A stretch of 64,000 nt of DNA from Castellaniella defragrans. Lineage in GTDB: Bacteria > Pseudomonadota > Gammaproteobacteria > Burkholderiales > Burkholderiaceae_B. The stretch is from NCBI RefSeq assembly GCF_014203015.1, contig NZ_JACHIB010000002.1, forward strand, positions 209,709 through 273,708, written 5' to 3'. A program made the position numbers and the translations under genes. The notes beneath the pieces were generated by a model that did no database searches, was not told the origin of the DNA, and saw only the letters and a program-made list of their open reading frames with translations. Positions 29,755-38,341 of this stretch are shown here, piece after piece; position 1 is the first letter of the stretch, and each line of letters starts with the position of its first letter.

Positions 29755-30294
29755 ATGCAAGATACCCGGCCCGACGGCCCCCCCTCTCCTCCGCAGGGCG
29801 GCGCCTGCCAGCACTATGGCGGCGTCCCCGGCGATCTCGGTCCCGAACGCAACGTGGGCCTGCTCGTCAAGCACGTGCACGTCCTGCTGCACCGGATCAT
29901 CGACCTGCAGGTCTGCCCCCTGGGCCTGACGGCCAACCAGTGGCGCCCCCTGATGCTGATCCTGCACCGCGGCATCGACACTCCGGCCGAACTCGCGCGC
30001 ACCCTGGACGTGGACACCGGCGCCACCACGCGCATGCTGGACCGCCTGGAATCCAAGGGTTTCGTGCGGCGCGAGCGCGTGCCCGAAGACCGGCGCGTCG
30101 TGAAGATCGTACCGACCGAAGCGGGCCGCGCGGTGGGCGCCCGGATCCTGCCCGCCATCGCCCAGACGCTGAACATCCACCTGAGCGGCTTCTCCGAAGA
30201 CGAAATCCACATGCTGATCGCCCTGCTCAAGCGCATGATCACCAACGGCGAACGGCACCTCCAGCAGGCCGCGGACCGCCCCGACACCCCCTGA
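29755..30294 (+). CDS. MarR-family transcriptional regulator
   Basis: The 179-residue regulator has a winged-helix MarR core: ELARTLDVDTGATTRMLDRLESKGFVRR (about residues 79-106) and the wing ERVPEDRRVVKIVPTEAGR. An N-terminal extension of about 30 residues includes a Pro/Gly-rich stretch and a His/Cys. It is followed after 91 bp by the NodT-EmrA-EmrB operon, and the same 11-bp sequence occurs before both. This supports a repressor of multidrug or solvent efflux released by a phenolic or similar ligand (inference). Confidence 0.9.
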   Translation: MQDTRPDGPPSPPQGGACQHYGGVPGDLGPERNVGLLVKHVHVLLHRIIDLQVCPLGLTANQWRPLMLILHRGIDTPAELARTLDVDTGATTRMLDRLESKGFVRRERVPEDRRVVKIVPTEAGRAVGARILPAIAQTLNIHLSGFSEDEIHMLIALLKRMITNGERHLQQAADRPDTP

Positions 30295-30330
30295 CGATTC
30301 CTCCAGGCACGAAAGCCGCTGCCCGCGTCC

Positions 30331-30350
30331 TATAACTGTCTAGTCAGATA
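30331..30350 (+). promoter_or_regulatory. Promoter -10 and putative MarR operator (copy 2) of the efflux operon
   Basis: TATAAC (30331-30336) resembles a -10 box. It is followed immediately by CTAGTCAGATA (30340-30350), set in an imperfect palindrome CTGT...ACAG (30337-30354). A repressor bound here would block the transcription start. The first copy lies before marR. Confidence 0.55.
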
Positions 30351-30385
30351 CAGACCCAATCAATAACATTCAGCTTCCTGTCAGC

Positions 30386-31876
30386 ATGAAACCCCTCATC
30401 CCCCTGCTGCTCGCCCTGTCGCTTTCCGCCTGCGCCCCCATGGACCCGGGCACGCCCGCCACCCGCGCGCTCGACGCCCAGACCCTGGGTTTGTCCGACG
30501 ACGCCATCGCCTGGCCCGGTGAACGGTGGTGGACGCGCTACCAGGACCCGCAACTGGACGGCCTGATCGACCAGGCGCTGCGCTCGAACCCGTCCCTGGA
30601 CGCCGCCGCCGCCCGCGTGCGCGCCGCCCGGGCCGCCGCGCGCGGCGCCCGCGCCGTGCAGTGGCCGCAGGTCAATGCCAACTACCACCTGACGCGGCAG
30701 CGCTACAGCGAGAACTACATCTATCCGCCGCCCCTGGGCGGCTCGTACCAGACCGACACCGGACTGGGGCTGCAGCTGGACTTCGACCTGGACCTGTGGG
30801 GCCGCCAGCGCGCGCTGACCGGCGCCGCCGTCCAGCGCGCCGCCGCGGCCGAAGCCTCGCGCCGGCAGGCCCGCGTGCTGCTGGTCTCGGCGGTCGCCCA
30901 GGCCTATTTCCAGCTGCAGAACGCCCGCGCCCAGGCCGACGCCATCGGCCACATCGCCAGCAAGCTGCAGGAAGCCCTGGACATCACCCGCGACCGCTAC
31001 AGGAACGGCCTGGGCACCCAGGTGGACGTGGACCAGGCCGACTCGGCGGTCTCGTCCGCGCGGGTGCAGCTCAGCCAGGCGCGCAACAATGCCCAGCTGC
31101 TGCACCACCAGCTCGCCGCCCTGCTGGGCCAGTCGCCCGAGCAACTGCCGGACCTGGCCGCGCGCCCGGGCGCCGCGCTGCCGCCCGACGTGCCCGGCCA
31201 TCTGCCCATGGCCCTGCTGGGCCGGCGCGCCGACATCACCGCCGCCCGCCTGCAGGCCGAGGCGGCCGGCGCGGAAGTCTCCGCCGCCAAGGCCGACTTC
31301 CTGCCCAACATCGACCTGTCGGCCAGCTTCGGCTACCTGTCGCTGGGTCTGGACAAGCTGGTGCGCGGCAGCAGCGAGAACTACGGCGCCGGCCCGGTCA
31401 TCACCCTGCCGATCTTCAACGCCGGCGGCCTGAACGCCCGGCTGGAAGGCCGCCGCGCCGAGCGCGACGAGGCCATCGCCCGCTACAACGAGACCATCCT
31501 GGGCGCCCTGCGCGAGGTGGCCGACGCGCGCGACTCGATCCATTCGCTGCAGGACCAGATCCGCCACCAGGAAGCCAGCATGAAGGCCATCGCCTCGGCC
31601 TACGACGTGGCCCTGAGCCGCTACAAGGCCGGCCTGGGCGACTTCGTGCAGGTGCTGCTGGCGCAGAGCGAGGCGCTGAAGCAGACCGTGCAGACCACCG
31701 ACCTGCACGCCCGCGCCTACATCCTGGACGTGCAGCTGGCGACCGCCCTGGGCGGCGGCTACGTCCAGGACGACGGCGCGCCGCGCGCCGCCGGCGGGAA
31801 TCCGGCCGCCGGGAATCCGGCCCCTTCGGCTCCGGCCGCCGGGCAGCCCGCCGCCACGCATCCGACTCAACCGTGA
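30386..31876 (+). CDS. NodT/OprM-type outer membrane efflux lipoprotein
   Basis: The 496-residue protein starts with a lipoprotein signal (ALSLSACAP, Cys about residue 17) and has two outer membrane efflux protein repeats rich in Ala/Gln coiled coil. Segments such as AAARVRAARAAARGARAVQWP and FNAGGLNARLEGRRAERDEA are typical of NodT-family trimeric channels. The C-terminal 40 residues are Ala/Pro/Gly low complexity. It is the outer membrane duct for the EmrA/EmrB pair downstream (19 bp gap). Confidence 0.93.
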   Translation: MKPLIPLLLALSLSACAPMDPGTPATRALDAQTLGLSDDAIAWPGERWWTRYQDPQLDGLIDQALRSNPSLDAAAARVRAARAAARGARAVQWPQVNANYHLTRQRYSENYIYPPPLGGSYQTDTGLGLQLDFDLDLWGRQRALTGAAVQRAAAAEASRRQARVLLVSAVAQAYFQLQNARAQADAIGHIASKLQEALDITRDRYRNGLGTQVDVDQADSAVSSARVQLSQARNNAQLLHHQLAALLGQSPEQLPDLAARPGAALPPDVPGHLPMALLGRRADITAARLQAEAAGAEVSAAKADFLPNIDLSASFGYLSLGLDKLVRGSSENYGAGPVITLPIFNAGGLNARLEGRRAERDEAIARYNETILGALREVADARDSIHSLQDQIRHQEASMKAIASAYDVALSRYKAGLGDFVQVLLAQSEALKQTVQTTDLHARAYILDVQLATALGGGYVQDDGAPRAAGGNPAAGNPAPSAPAAGQPAATHPTQP

Positions 31877-31895
31877 ACCTTACCCCGACCGCATC

Positions 31896-33221
31896 ATGAC
31901 CGTATCCAGCCCCAGCACTTCTCCCGCCCGCACCCGCCTGCTGCTCTGGGCCACCGGCGTCTTCGTCCTGGCCGCCCTGCTCTACGGCGCGTGGTGGCTG
32001 CTCTTCGCCGGCCATTACGAATCCACGGATGACGCCTACGTCCACGGCAATCTGGTGCAGATCAGCGCCCAGATCCCCGGCACGGTGGTCGCCATCGGCG
32101 CCGAGGAAACCCAGTCCGTCGCCCAGGGCGCCCATCTGGTGACCCTGGACGACAGCGACACCGGCATCGCACTGGCCCAGGCGGAGGCGGCGCTCGCCCA
32201 GACCGTGCGCCACACCCAGACCCTGTTCGTGCAGAACGACGCCCTGGCGGCCGACGTCGCCGTGGGCGAGGCCAACGTCGCGCAGGCGGAAACGCAGCTC
32301 AGCAAGGCGCGCAACGACCTGCAGCGGCGCGACGCGCTGCGCGGCACCGGCGGCGTCAGCGGCGAGGAACTGCTGCACGCCCAGGTCGCCGTGAAATCCG
32401 CCGAGGCCGGCCTGGCCCAGGCGCGCGCCGGCCTGGCGGCCGCGCGCGCCAAGCTTGCCACCAACCAGGCCCTGACCCGCGGCAGCACCGTGGCCACCCA
32501 CCCCGACGTGCTGCAGGCCGCCGATCAGGTGCGCCAGGCCTGGCTCGCCGGCGTGCGCACCCGCATCCCGGCCCCGGTGGGCGGTATGGTCGCCCAGCGC
32601 TCCGTCCAGTTGGGCCAGCGCATCCAGCCGGGCACGCCGCTCATGACCATCGTGCCGCTGGACAGCCTGTGGGTGGAGGCCAACTTCAAGGAAAACCAGC
32701 TCGACGCCATGCGGCCCGGCCAGCAGGCCACCCTGAGCTCCGACCTGTACGGCGGCAAGGTCACCTATCACGGCACGGTCGCGGGCATCGCCGCCGGCAG
32801 CGGCAGCGCCTTCGCCCTGCTGCCGGCGCAGAACGCCAGCGGCAACTGGATCAAAGTCATCCAGCGGGTGCCCGTGCGCATCCGCCTGGACCCCAAGGAG
32901 CTTCAGGACCATCCCCTGCGCGTGGGCCTGTCCATGACGGTCGAGGTCGATCTGAACTCCGCGCCCGAACGACAGGCCACCGAAGGCGGACAGGGGCGGA
33001 GCGGCCAGGCGGCCGAAGCGGCCCTGAGCACCCCGGTCTTCGACCACGACCCGGCCGAGATCGACGCCCGCATCCGCCAGATCATCCAGGACAACATCGG
33101 CTCGGCGGACGCGCCCGGCCTTTCCCGCGGCGGCGCCGCCCCGGCGGGGACGGCCGGCACCGCCCAGGGCACGCCCGGCAGCGCCAAAGGCACGGCCGGC
33201 CACGCCAAGGAAACGCCGTGA
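31896..33221 (+). CDS. emrA: EmrA-type membrane fusion protein
   Basis: The 441-residue periplasmic adaptor of the HlyD/EmrA family is anchored by one N-terminal helix (about 13-38). The lipoyl domain begins YESTDDAYVHGNLVQIS, followed by a coiled-coil hairpin rich in Ala/Gln/Glu and a beta-barrel (VEANFKENQLDAMRPGQ). The C-terminal tail of about 80 residues is Gly/Thr-rich, longer than usual. Its stop overlaps the emrB GTG in a GTGA arrangement, which suggests coupled translation. Confidence 0.92.
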   Translation: MTVSSPSTSPARTRLLLWATGVFVLAALLYGAWWLLFAGHYESTDDAYVHGNLVQISAQIPGTVVAIGAEETQSVAQGAHLVTLDDSDTGIALAQAEAALAQTVRHTQTLFVQNDALAADVAVGEANVAQAETQLSKARNDLQRRDALRGTGGVSGEELLHAQVAVKSAEAGLAQARAGLAAARAKLATNQALTRGSTVATHPDVLQAADQVRQAWLAGVRTRIPAPVGGMVAQRSVQLGQRIQPGTPLMTIVPLDSLWVEANFKENQLDAMRPGQQATLSSDLYGGKVTYHGTVAGIAAGSGSAFALLPAQNASGNWIKVIQRVPVRIRLDPKELQDHPLRVGLSMTVEVDLNSAPERQATEGGQGRSGQAAEAALSTPVFDHDPAEIDARIRQIIQDNIGSADAPGLSRGGAAPAGTAGTAQGTPGSAKGTAGHAKETP

Positions 33222-34843
33222 GCAGCGCGGCCGCCACGCCGGAAGACCAGGCCGGCCCGCGCCCGGACGACGCGCCCGCCGCGCCGGCCCAGCCGGCCGC
33301 CACGGGCTATCCGCCCCTGGAAGGCAGCGCCCGCGCCTTCGGCACCATCGCCCTGTCGGCCGCGGTGTTCATGAACGTGCTGGACTCGTCCATCGCCAAC
33401 GTCTCCATTCCCACCATCGCCGGCGACCTGGGCGTCAGCGCCACCCAGGGCACCTGGGTGATCACCTCCTTCGCCGTCGCCAACGCCATCACCGTGCCGC
33501 TGACCGGCTGGCTGACGCAGCGCTTCGGCCAGGTGCGCCTGTTCGTGCTGTCGGTGCTGCTGTTCGTCATCAGCTCCTGGCTGTGCGGCTTCGCCTGGTC
33601 GCTGGAATCGCTGGTGTTCTTCCGCGTGCTGCAGGGCGCGGTGGCCGGGCCGATGATCCCGCTGTCGCAGTCCCTGATGCTGGCCAGCTACCCCAGGGCC
33701 AAGGCCGGCATGGCCCTGGCGCTCTGGTCCATGACCATCCTGGTCGGCCCCATCGCCGGGCCGCTGCTGGGCGGCTGGATCTCGGACAATTATTCCTGGT
33801 CCTGGATCTTCTACATCAACGTGCCGGTCGGCCTGCTCGCCGGCTGGGCCTCGTGGCAGGTCTACAAGGACCGTGAATCGCGCCGCGTCCGCCTGCCCAT
33901 CGACCGCATCGGCCTGTTCCTGCTGGTCGTCTGGGTCGGCGCCCTGCAGCTGATCCTGGACAAGGGCAAGGAGCTGGAATGGTTCGCCAGCCCGCTGATC
34001 TGCGTGCTGGCCGTGGCCACGGTGGTGGCCTTCGTCTATTTCGTGATCTGGGAGCTGACCGCCGCCCACCCGGTGGTGGACCTGACCCTGTTCGCCCAGC
34101 GCAATTTCACCTCCGGCACCATCGCCCTGTCGGTCGCCTACGGCGTGTTCTTCGGCACCGTCGTGCTGCTGCCCCTGTGGCTGCAGAACACCATGGGCTA
34201 CACGGCCACCTGGGCGGGCGTGGCTTCGGCCCCGGTGGGCATCCTGGCCATCATCCTGTCGCCGGTGGTGGGCAAGCTGCTGGCCCACCACGACCCGCGT
34301 CCGATCGCCACCATCGCCTTCCTGATCTTCGCCCTGATCAGCTACATGCGCGCCCAGTTCAACACCAGCGTGGACCTGTACACGGTGATGCTGCCCACCT
34401 TCATCCAGGGCGCGGCCATGGCGACGTTCTTCATCCCGCTGACGACGATCTCCCTGTCGGGCCTGAGCCCGGACCGGATCCCCGCCGCCGCCGGCCTGTC
34501 GAACTTCTTCCGCCTGGTCTGCGGCGCCTTCGGCACCTCGATCACCACCACGATCTGGGACAACCGCGCCTCGCTGCACCACAGCCGCCTGACCGAAGCC
34601 GCCCGCCCCGGCGAACCGGCCTTCGACCACATCATGGGCGGCCTGCAGAGCCTGGGCGTGGACCCGCAGCGCGGCGCGGGCATGCTCGACCGGGTGATCA
34701 ACCAGCAGGCCTACACGATGTCGGCCACCGACATCTTCTACGCCTCGGCGCTGATCTTCCTGGTCCTGATCGGCCTGATCTGGCTGGCCCGGCCGAAGTC
34801 GGCGGCCCACGGCGGATCGGGAGCGGCGGCGGGGGCGCATTGA
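33218..34843 (+). CDS. emrB: EmrB-type DHA2 multidrug efflux transporter
   Basis: The 541-residue major facilitator superfamily transporter has 14 predicted helices. Motifs include FMNVLDSSIANVSIPTIAGDL and TQGTWVITSFAVANAI in the first helices, and GLSNFFRLVCGAFGTS later. It uses the proton gradient to push hydrophobic compounds out through EmrA and the NodT channel. It starts with GTG overlapping the emrA stop (33218-33221). The N-terminal 30 residues are Pro/Ala-rich. Confidence 0.93.
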   Translation: MSSAAATPEDQAGPRPDDAPAAPAQPAATGYPPLEGSARAFGTIALSAAVFMNVLDSSIANVSIPTIAGDLGVSATQGTWVITSFAVANAITVPLTGWLTQRFGQVRLFVLSVLLFVISSWLCGFAWSLESLVFFRVLQGAVAGPMIPLSQSLMLASYPRAKAGMALALWSMTILVGPIAGPLLGGWISDNYSWSWIFYINVPVGLLAGWASWQVYKDRESRRVRLPIDRIGLFLLVVWVGALQLILDKGKELEWFASPLICVLAVATVVAFVYFVIWELTAAHPVVDLTLFAQRNFTSGTIALSVAYGVFFGTVVLLPLWLQNTMGYTATWAGVASAPVGILAIILSPVVGKLLAHHDPRPIATIAFLIFALISYMRAQFNTSVDLYTVMLPTFIQGAAMATFFIPLTTISLSGLSPDRIPAAAGLSNFFRLVCGAFGTSITTTIWDNRASLHHSRLTEAARPGEPAFDHIMGGLQSLGVDPQRGAGMLDRVINQQAYTMSATDIFYASALIFLVLIGLIWLARPKSAAHGGSGAAAGAH

Positions 34844-34903
34844 GCCTCACTCCAGGGGATGCAAGGGGCGCGTCAAACCCGCCAACCCGCTTGTCACCCC
34901 GCT

Positions 34904-34933
34904 TTGCGCACACACGGAAATTTATGCTATAGT
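34904..34933 (+). promoter_or_regulatory. Candidate promoter of tRNA-Asn
   Basis: TTGCGC (34904-34909) and TATAGT (34928-34933) are separated by 18 bp. The -10 box is 16 nt before the tRNA 5' end. The sequence around it is locally AT-rich, as is common for stable RNA promoters. Confidence 0.5.
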
Positions 34934-34949
34934 TTCGCTTCTTCGCAGT

Positions 34950-35025
34950 TCCCCGATAGCTCAGTCGGTAGAGCGACGGACTGTTAATCCGCAGGTCCCA
35001 GGTTCGAGCCCTGGTCGGGGAGCCA
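34950..35025 (+). tRNA. tRNA-Asn (GTT)
   Basis: The 76-nt cloverleaf has acceptor arms TCCCCGA / TCGGGGA, a D arm with GCTCAGTCGG, the anticodon loop CTGTTAA with anticodon GTT, the T arm GGTTCGAGCC and an encoded CCA. An intrinsic terminator follows within 10 bp. The region beyond it (mobA-araC) looks inserted. Confidence 0.98.
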
Positions 35026-35033
35026 AGAAATTC

Positions 35034-35065
35034 AAGGACTTAGGTGAAAACCTAGGTCCTTTTTG
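35034..35065 (+). terminator. Intrinsic terminator after tRNA-Asn
   Basis: An 11-bp stem with one wobble (35035-35045 with 35050-35060, loop GAAA) is followed by TTTTTG. It sits about 10 nt after the tRNA 3' end. Confidence 0.85.
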
Positions 35066-35119
35066 TTTGCCCGCATGCGTTTGTCCCTATGCGCCGCGAT
35101 AGGGCCGGGCGCCTGGGCG

Positions 35120-35236
35120 TCAGTCACGAAGGCCTTGCGCCCGGCGGTATTCCCGCGCATGCTCCGAAGACGCCCGCAGCCAGGCCTCGAACCGCCGGCG
35201 CTCGGCTTCGTCCATGCGGCCGGACTTCCCGCGCAT
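35120..35236 (-). pseudogene. Fragment resembling FecR N-terminal (DUF4880) domain
   Basis: A 38-codon ORF reads MDEAERRRFEAWLRASSEHA then REYRRAQ. This is the start of the DUF4880 domain seen in FecR-type sigma regulators (the pattern FEAWL-x-x-EH-x-x-Y-x-x-Q). A complete FecR is about 300 residues and no partner sigma factor or TonB receptor is near, so it is probably a remnant. It lies between tRNA-Asn and the aromatic hydroxylase gene, 30 bp past the latter's stop. A genuine tiny protein cannot be excluded. Confidence 0.45.
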
Positions 35237-35265
35237 ATCCCGGCGACCATCACGGGCGCCCGGAT

Positions 35266-37191
35266 TTACCCCAGCATGAACCCATCGAAGAACCGGCTCA
35301 GTTCGGCATGGGCATCGAGCGGCAGGATGCTGGCGATGTGCTGGTCCGGGCGGACCACCACGATGCAGCCCTTCGAGCGGTCGATGCCGCGCTGCGCGAA
35401 GATGTCGTGCGCCTCGGTCGTCTGGAAGACCTTTTCGTAATCGCGCAGGCCGTATTTTCCCTTTGCGGGCCAGAGGAAATCCGGCAGTTCCTCGATGGCC
35501 AGGTCCCGTTGCTGGAACACGGCGCAGACATCGATCACCGAATCGACGTCCGCCCCGGCCGGCGTGTATCGTTTCACCGGCGAGGTGTCCGCGCCGGCCA
35601 GGAACCCGATCAGCCGGGCCGACCCGGAAGACGCATCCAGCGGGCTTTTCGCATCGCCAAAGAGGAAGATGCGCCAGCGGCCATCCGCCTTGTTCAGGTG
35701 TCCCAGCTGCACCGGCCGGCCGTCGGCCACGCGCACGGCCTGGGCGGAATGGAAACGCTGCCCGATCGGAAACCCGCTCGCCAGCGCCTGATGCTCGTGT
35801 CCCGTGCACAGCCAGGATTCGTCATAGCCAATCGAGGTGCCGGCGATGAAGCCATTCTGGCGGGCGATGAATTTTTCTATGTCGGCGGTACTGATTTTCG
35901 CCGACGAGGCATCCCTTCCGGCACCCGGGCGGGTGGCGACCAGCGCCGACATTTCGCGGTCGGCGTCGATCAGCATGAAGGCCACCTTGCGGCGCTCGGC
36001 CTCGTAAGTCTGCAACAGTTTCGGGTGCGACCTGCCCTGCAGCACCGCCGCCAGCTTCCAGCCCAGATTGAAGGTATCCGGCAGCGAGGTATTCAGGCCC
36101 CACCCTCCTTTCGGGCTGTGGGTATGGCAGGCATCGCCGGCGACGAAGGCGCGCGGAATCAGGTCCTCCGAACCCGCCGGGGTGTCGTCGAAGCGCTCGG
36201 CAACGCGCTGCCCGACTTCGTAGATCGACCACCAGGCGACCTCCTTGACCTCCAGCTGATACGGATTCATGATCTGCCGGGCCTTGGCGATGAGATCTTC
36301 GGCGTGCAGGTCCAGCTGCGAAGCGCGCTGGTCCTTGCCCAGCAGATCGAGTTCGACGTACAGGCGCACCAGGTAGCCGCCTTCGCGCGGCACCAGCATC
36401 ACCGCGCCGTTGTCCTTCGACTGGATGAAGCTCTTGACCCGGATGTCCGGGAAATTCGTCACCGGCAGCACGTCCATCACGCCCCAGGCCTTGTTGGCCG
36501 AGTCGCCTCGCAGCTCGATCCCCAGGCTCTTGCGCACCGTGCTGCGGGCGCCATCGCACCCCACCACATAGCGGGCCTTGACGGTTTCGACCTGGCTCGA
36601 CTGGCTGGCATCGTTGCGCTCGAAAGTCGCGGTGATCGGATGCGCGCGCAGGTCCTGGGTCAGGTTCCGATCCACCACCAGTTCCCGCAGGCGGCGGTTG
36701 TAATGCGGGACCAGATGCGTGACCGAATGCGCCATGCCGTCGAGCAGGATGTCGTGCAGGCGCGCCTGGTTGACCACCCCGTGGGTGAACTCGGACAGCC
36801 CCAGCCGCGCATCCGCCACCCTGTGCGTGCGTTTGATCTGCTGCGGATTCCGCGCATCCGGCTCCCAGAAGGCGTTCTGGTGCAGCTGATAGGCTTCCTT
36901 CACCAGCAGCTCGCTGCTGTTGAAGGCCTCCATGATTTCCATGGTCCGGCAGGAAATGCCGTCCGCCTGGCCGAACAGCATCGGCCCGGACTTCTGCTCG
37001 ACGATGCAGGTCCTGATGTCGGCAAAATCCGCCAGTTGCCGCGCCAGCGCCAGGCCCGCCGGACCACAGCCGACGATCAGCACATCGACCTCTTTCGGCA
37101 GATCGACCATCGGCGGCGGCGGCGCGGGCTCGCGCGCCGCATCGGGAACCTGGTAATTGCCGGGCTTGAAGCCGTTCAGATGGTACTGCAT
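35266..37191 (-). CDS. FAD-dependent aromatic hydroxylase (phenol 2-monooxygenase / 3-hydroxybenzoate 4-monooxygenase type)
   Basis: The 641-residue protein has the FAD motif VDVLIVGCGPAGLALARQLA (about 35-54), the DG fingerprint (VVGCDGARSTVRKSLGIEL, about 220) and the ribityl-binding GD motif (FVAGDACHTHSPKGGWGLN). A C-terminal thioredoxin-like domain follows, as in phenol hydroxylase and MobA of Comamonas. Length and layout fit these NADPH-dependent enzymes that hydroxylate phenolic rings. The exact substrate is not determined. An AraC-type regulator lies directly upstream on the same strand. Confidence 0.85.
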   Translation of the reverse strand: MQYHLNGFKPGNYQVPDAAREPAPPPPMVDLPKEVDVLIVGCGPAGLALARQLADFADIRTCIVEQKSGPMLFGQADGISCRTMEIMEAFNSSELLVKEAYQLHQNAFWEPDARNPQQIKRTHRVADARLGLSEFTHGVVNQARLHDILLDGMAHSVTHLVPHYNRRLRELVVDRNLTQDLRAHPITATFERNDASQSSQVETVKARYVVGCDGARSTVRKSLGIELRGDSANKAWGVMDVLPVTNFPDIRVKSFIQSKDNGAVMLVPREGGYLVRLYVELDLLGKDQRASQLDLHAEDLIAKARQIMNPYQLEVKEVAWWSIYEVGQRVAERFDDTPAGSEDLIPRAFVAGDACHTHSPKGGWGLNTSLPDTFNLGWKLAAVLQGRSHPKLLQTYEAERRKVAFMLIDADREMSALVATRPGAGRDASSAKISTADIEKFIARQNGFIAGTSIGYDESWLCTGHEHQALASGFPIGQRFHSAQAVRVADGRPVQLGHLNKADGRWRIFLFGDAKSPLDASSGSARLIGFLAGADTSPVKRYTPAGADVDSVIDVCAVFQQRDLAIEELPDFLWPAKGKYGLRDYEKVFQTTEAHDIFAQRGIDRSKGCIVVVRPDQHIASILPLDAHAELSRFFDGFMLG

Positions 37192-37316
37192 GAGCGCGCT
37201 CCTTCCGTCGTGGCATCGGGATCGCGGCGCAGGCTGGCCGGACGTGCATCGCCGGCGGACGGGCGGCTGCCGCCGGCAGGGAATTTACCGGGGCGCAGGG
37301 TTTCGGGGGGCATGGC

Positions 37317-37344
37317 GTCTCCGCTGTTTCTGACTGTTGGAGAC
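37317..37344. promoter_or_regulatory. Inverted repeat ahead of the aromatic hydroxylase gene
   Basis: GTCTCC (37317-37322) and GGAGAC (37339-37344) form a perfect 6-bp inverted repeat with a 16-bp spacer that also contains two CTGTT copies. It lies about 125-150 bp upstream of the hydroxylase start and just after the araC stop. It may be an operator for the AraC regulator or a weak transcript-end hairpin. Confidence 0.35.
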
Positions 37345-37345
37345 A

Positions 37346-38341
37346 CTATGATAGGAGCATGGAGGGGGTGCGCTGAATGCAGCTTTCGCCGTTAATCTTG
37401 GACTTTTCGCAAGGCTTCACGGCGATCCCCCGCCGTGCAAGATAGTCGCTCGGCGACATGCCGACATGGCGGCGGAAAAACCGCGAAAAATAGGCCGGAT
37501 CGCAAAAACCCAGGACGAAGCCTATCTGGTTGACCGACTGGCCGCTGTGCAGCAGCAGGCGCTTGGCCTCCTGCAGCTGGCGCTCGAAGATCAGCTGCTT
37601 GGACGACATGCCCGCCAGGCGCCGGCAGATCAGGTTGAGCCGCGCGGTGGTCAGGCCCAGCTCGCCGGCATAGCGTTGCAGGGGCCAGTGCTCGGTGTAG
37701 CGGGCCTCCACCAGCTGATTGAAACGGTGAAACTGCAGCAAGTCATGGGCCGGCACGGGATTGTCATGCTGCGCCTGCTCGACCAGGTGCAGCAGCTTGG
37801 CCAGGATCAGCCGCAGCAGGGCCAGCAGGTTGGCCTCGCGGCCGTCGCGCCGGCCGGCGAATTCGTCGGCCACCTGATGGAACAGAGGTTCCAGGTGCGC
37901 GGCGACGCGGGCGGCCTCGCCCCGCTGCTCGCCCAGGCTGACGCACAGCGGCTGGTTCAGCCGGAGCGACAGGGCGGCTTCGCCGTCGAACAGCTTCCAT
38001 ACCAACTGCTGGCGCACGGTGATGACCTGGCCCTCGCAGGCCGCATCGGTGACGAAGGCATGGGGGACGCCGGGCGGGGTCAGGAAGCACAGCGGACCGT
38101 CCAGGCGGTATTGCAGATCATCCAGGTAGAGGTGGACGTGGCCGTTGTGGAGGTAATGGATCTGGAAGAAGCGGTCATGGCGATGCACCGCCACGCTGCG
38201 GCCGAAGAATTCGCAGAGACGGTCATGGCCGTCGTAGTGAAAGTCGGCGTCGGCGTAGCGCTGATCGTAGACCTGGCCAAGATCGAGGATCGGGATGCTG
38301 GCGAGGCGTCGCCTGGAGTTCATGTCTGGCCAATGGCTCAT
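37346..38341 (-). CDS. AraC-family regulator (HpaA/PobR-like)
   Basis: The 331-residue regulator has an N-terminal cupin sensor (SVAVHRHDRFFQIHYLHNG, then TPPGVPHAF) and a C-terminal double helix-turn-helix (LGLTTARLNLICRRLAGMSS, then IGFVLGFCDPAYFSRFFRRH). The N-terminal IPILDLGQVYDQRY resembles HpaA/PobR-type activators of aromatic degradation. Its place upstream of the hydroxylase gene, same strand, supports that role. Start at 38341, with an alternative Met at 38323. Confidence 0.87.
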   Translation of the reverse strand: MSHWPDMNSRRRLASIPILDLGQVYDQRYADADFHYDGHDRLCEFFGRSVAVHRHDRFFQIHYLHNGHVHLYLDDLQYRLDGPLCFLTPPGVPHAFVTDAACEGQVITVRQQLVWKLFDGEAALSLRLNQPLCVSLGEQRGEAARVAAHLEPLFHQVADEFAGRRDGREANLLALLRLILAKLLHLVEQAQHDNPVPAHDLLQFHRFNQLVEARYTEHWPLQRYAGELGLTTARLNLICRRLAGMSSKQLIFERQLQEAKRLLLHSGQSVNQIGFVLGFCDPAYFSRFFRRHVGMSPSDYLARRGIAVKPCEKSKINGESCIQRTPSMLLS

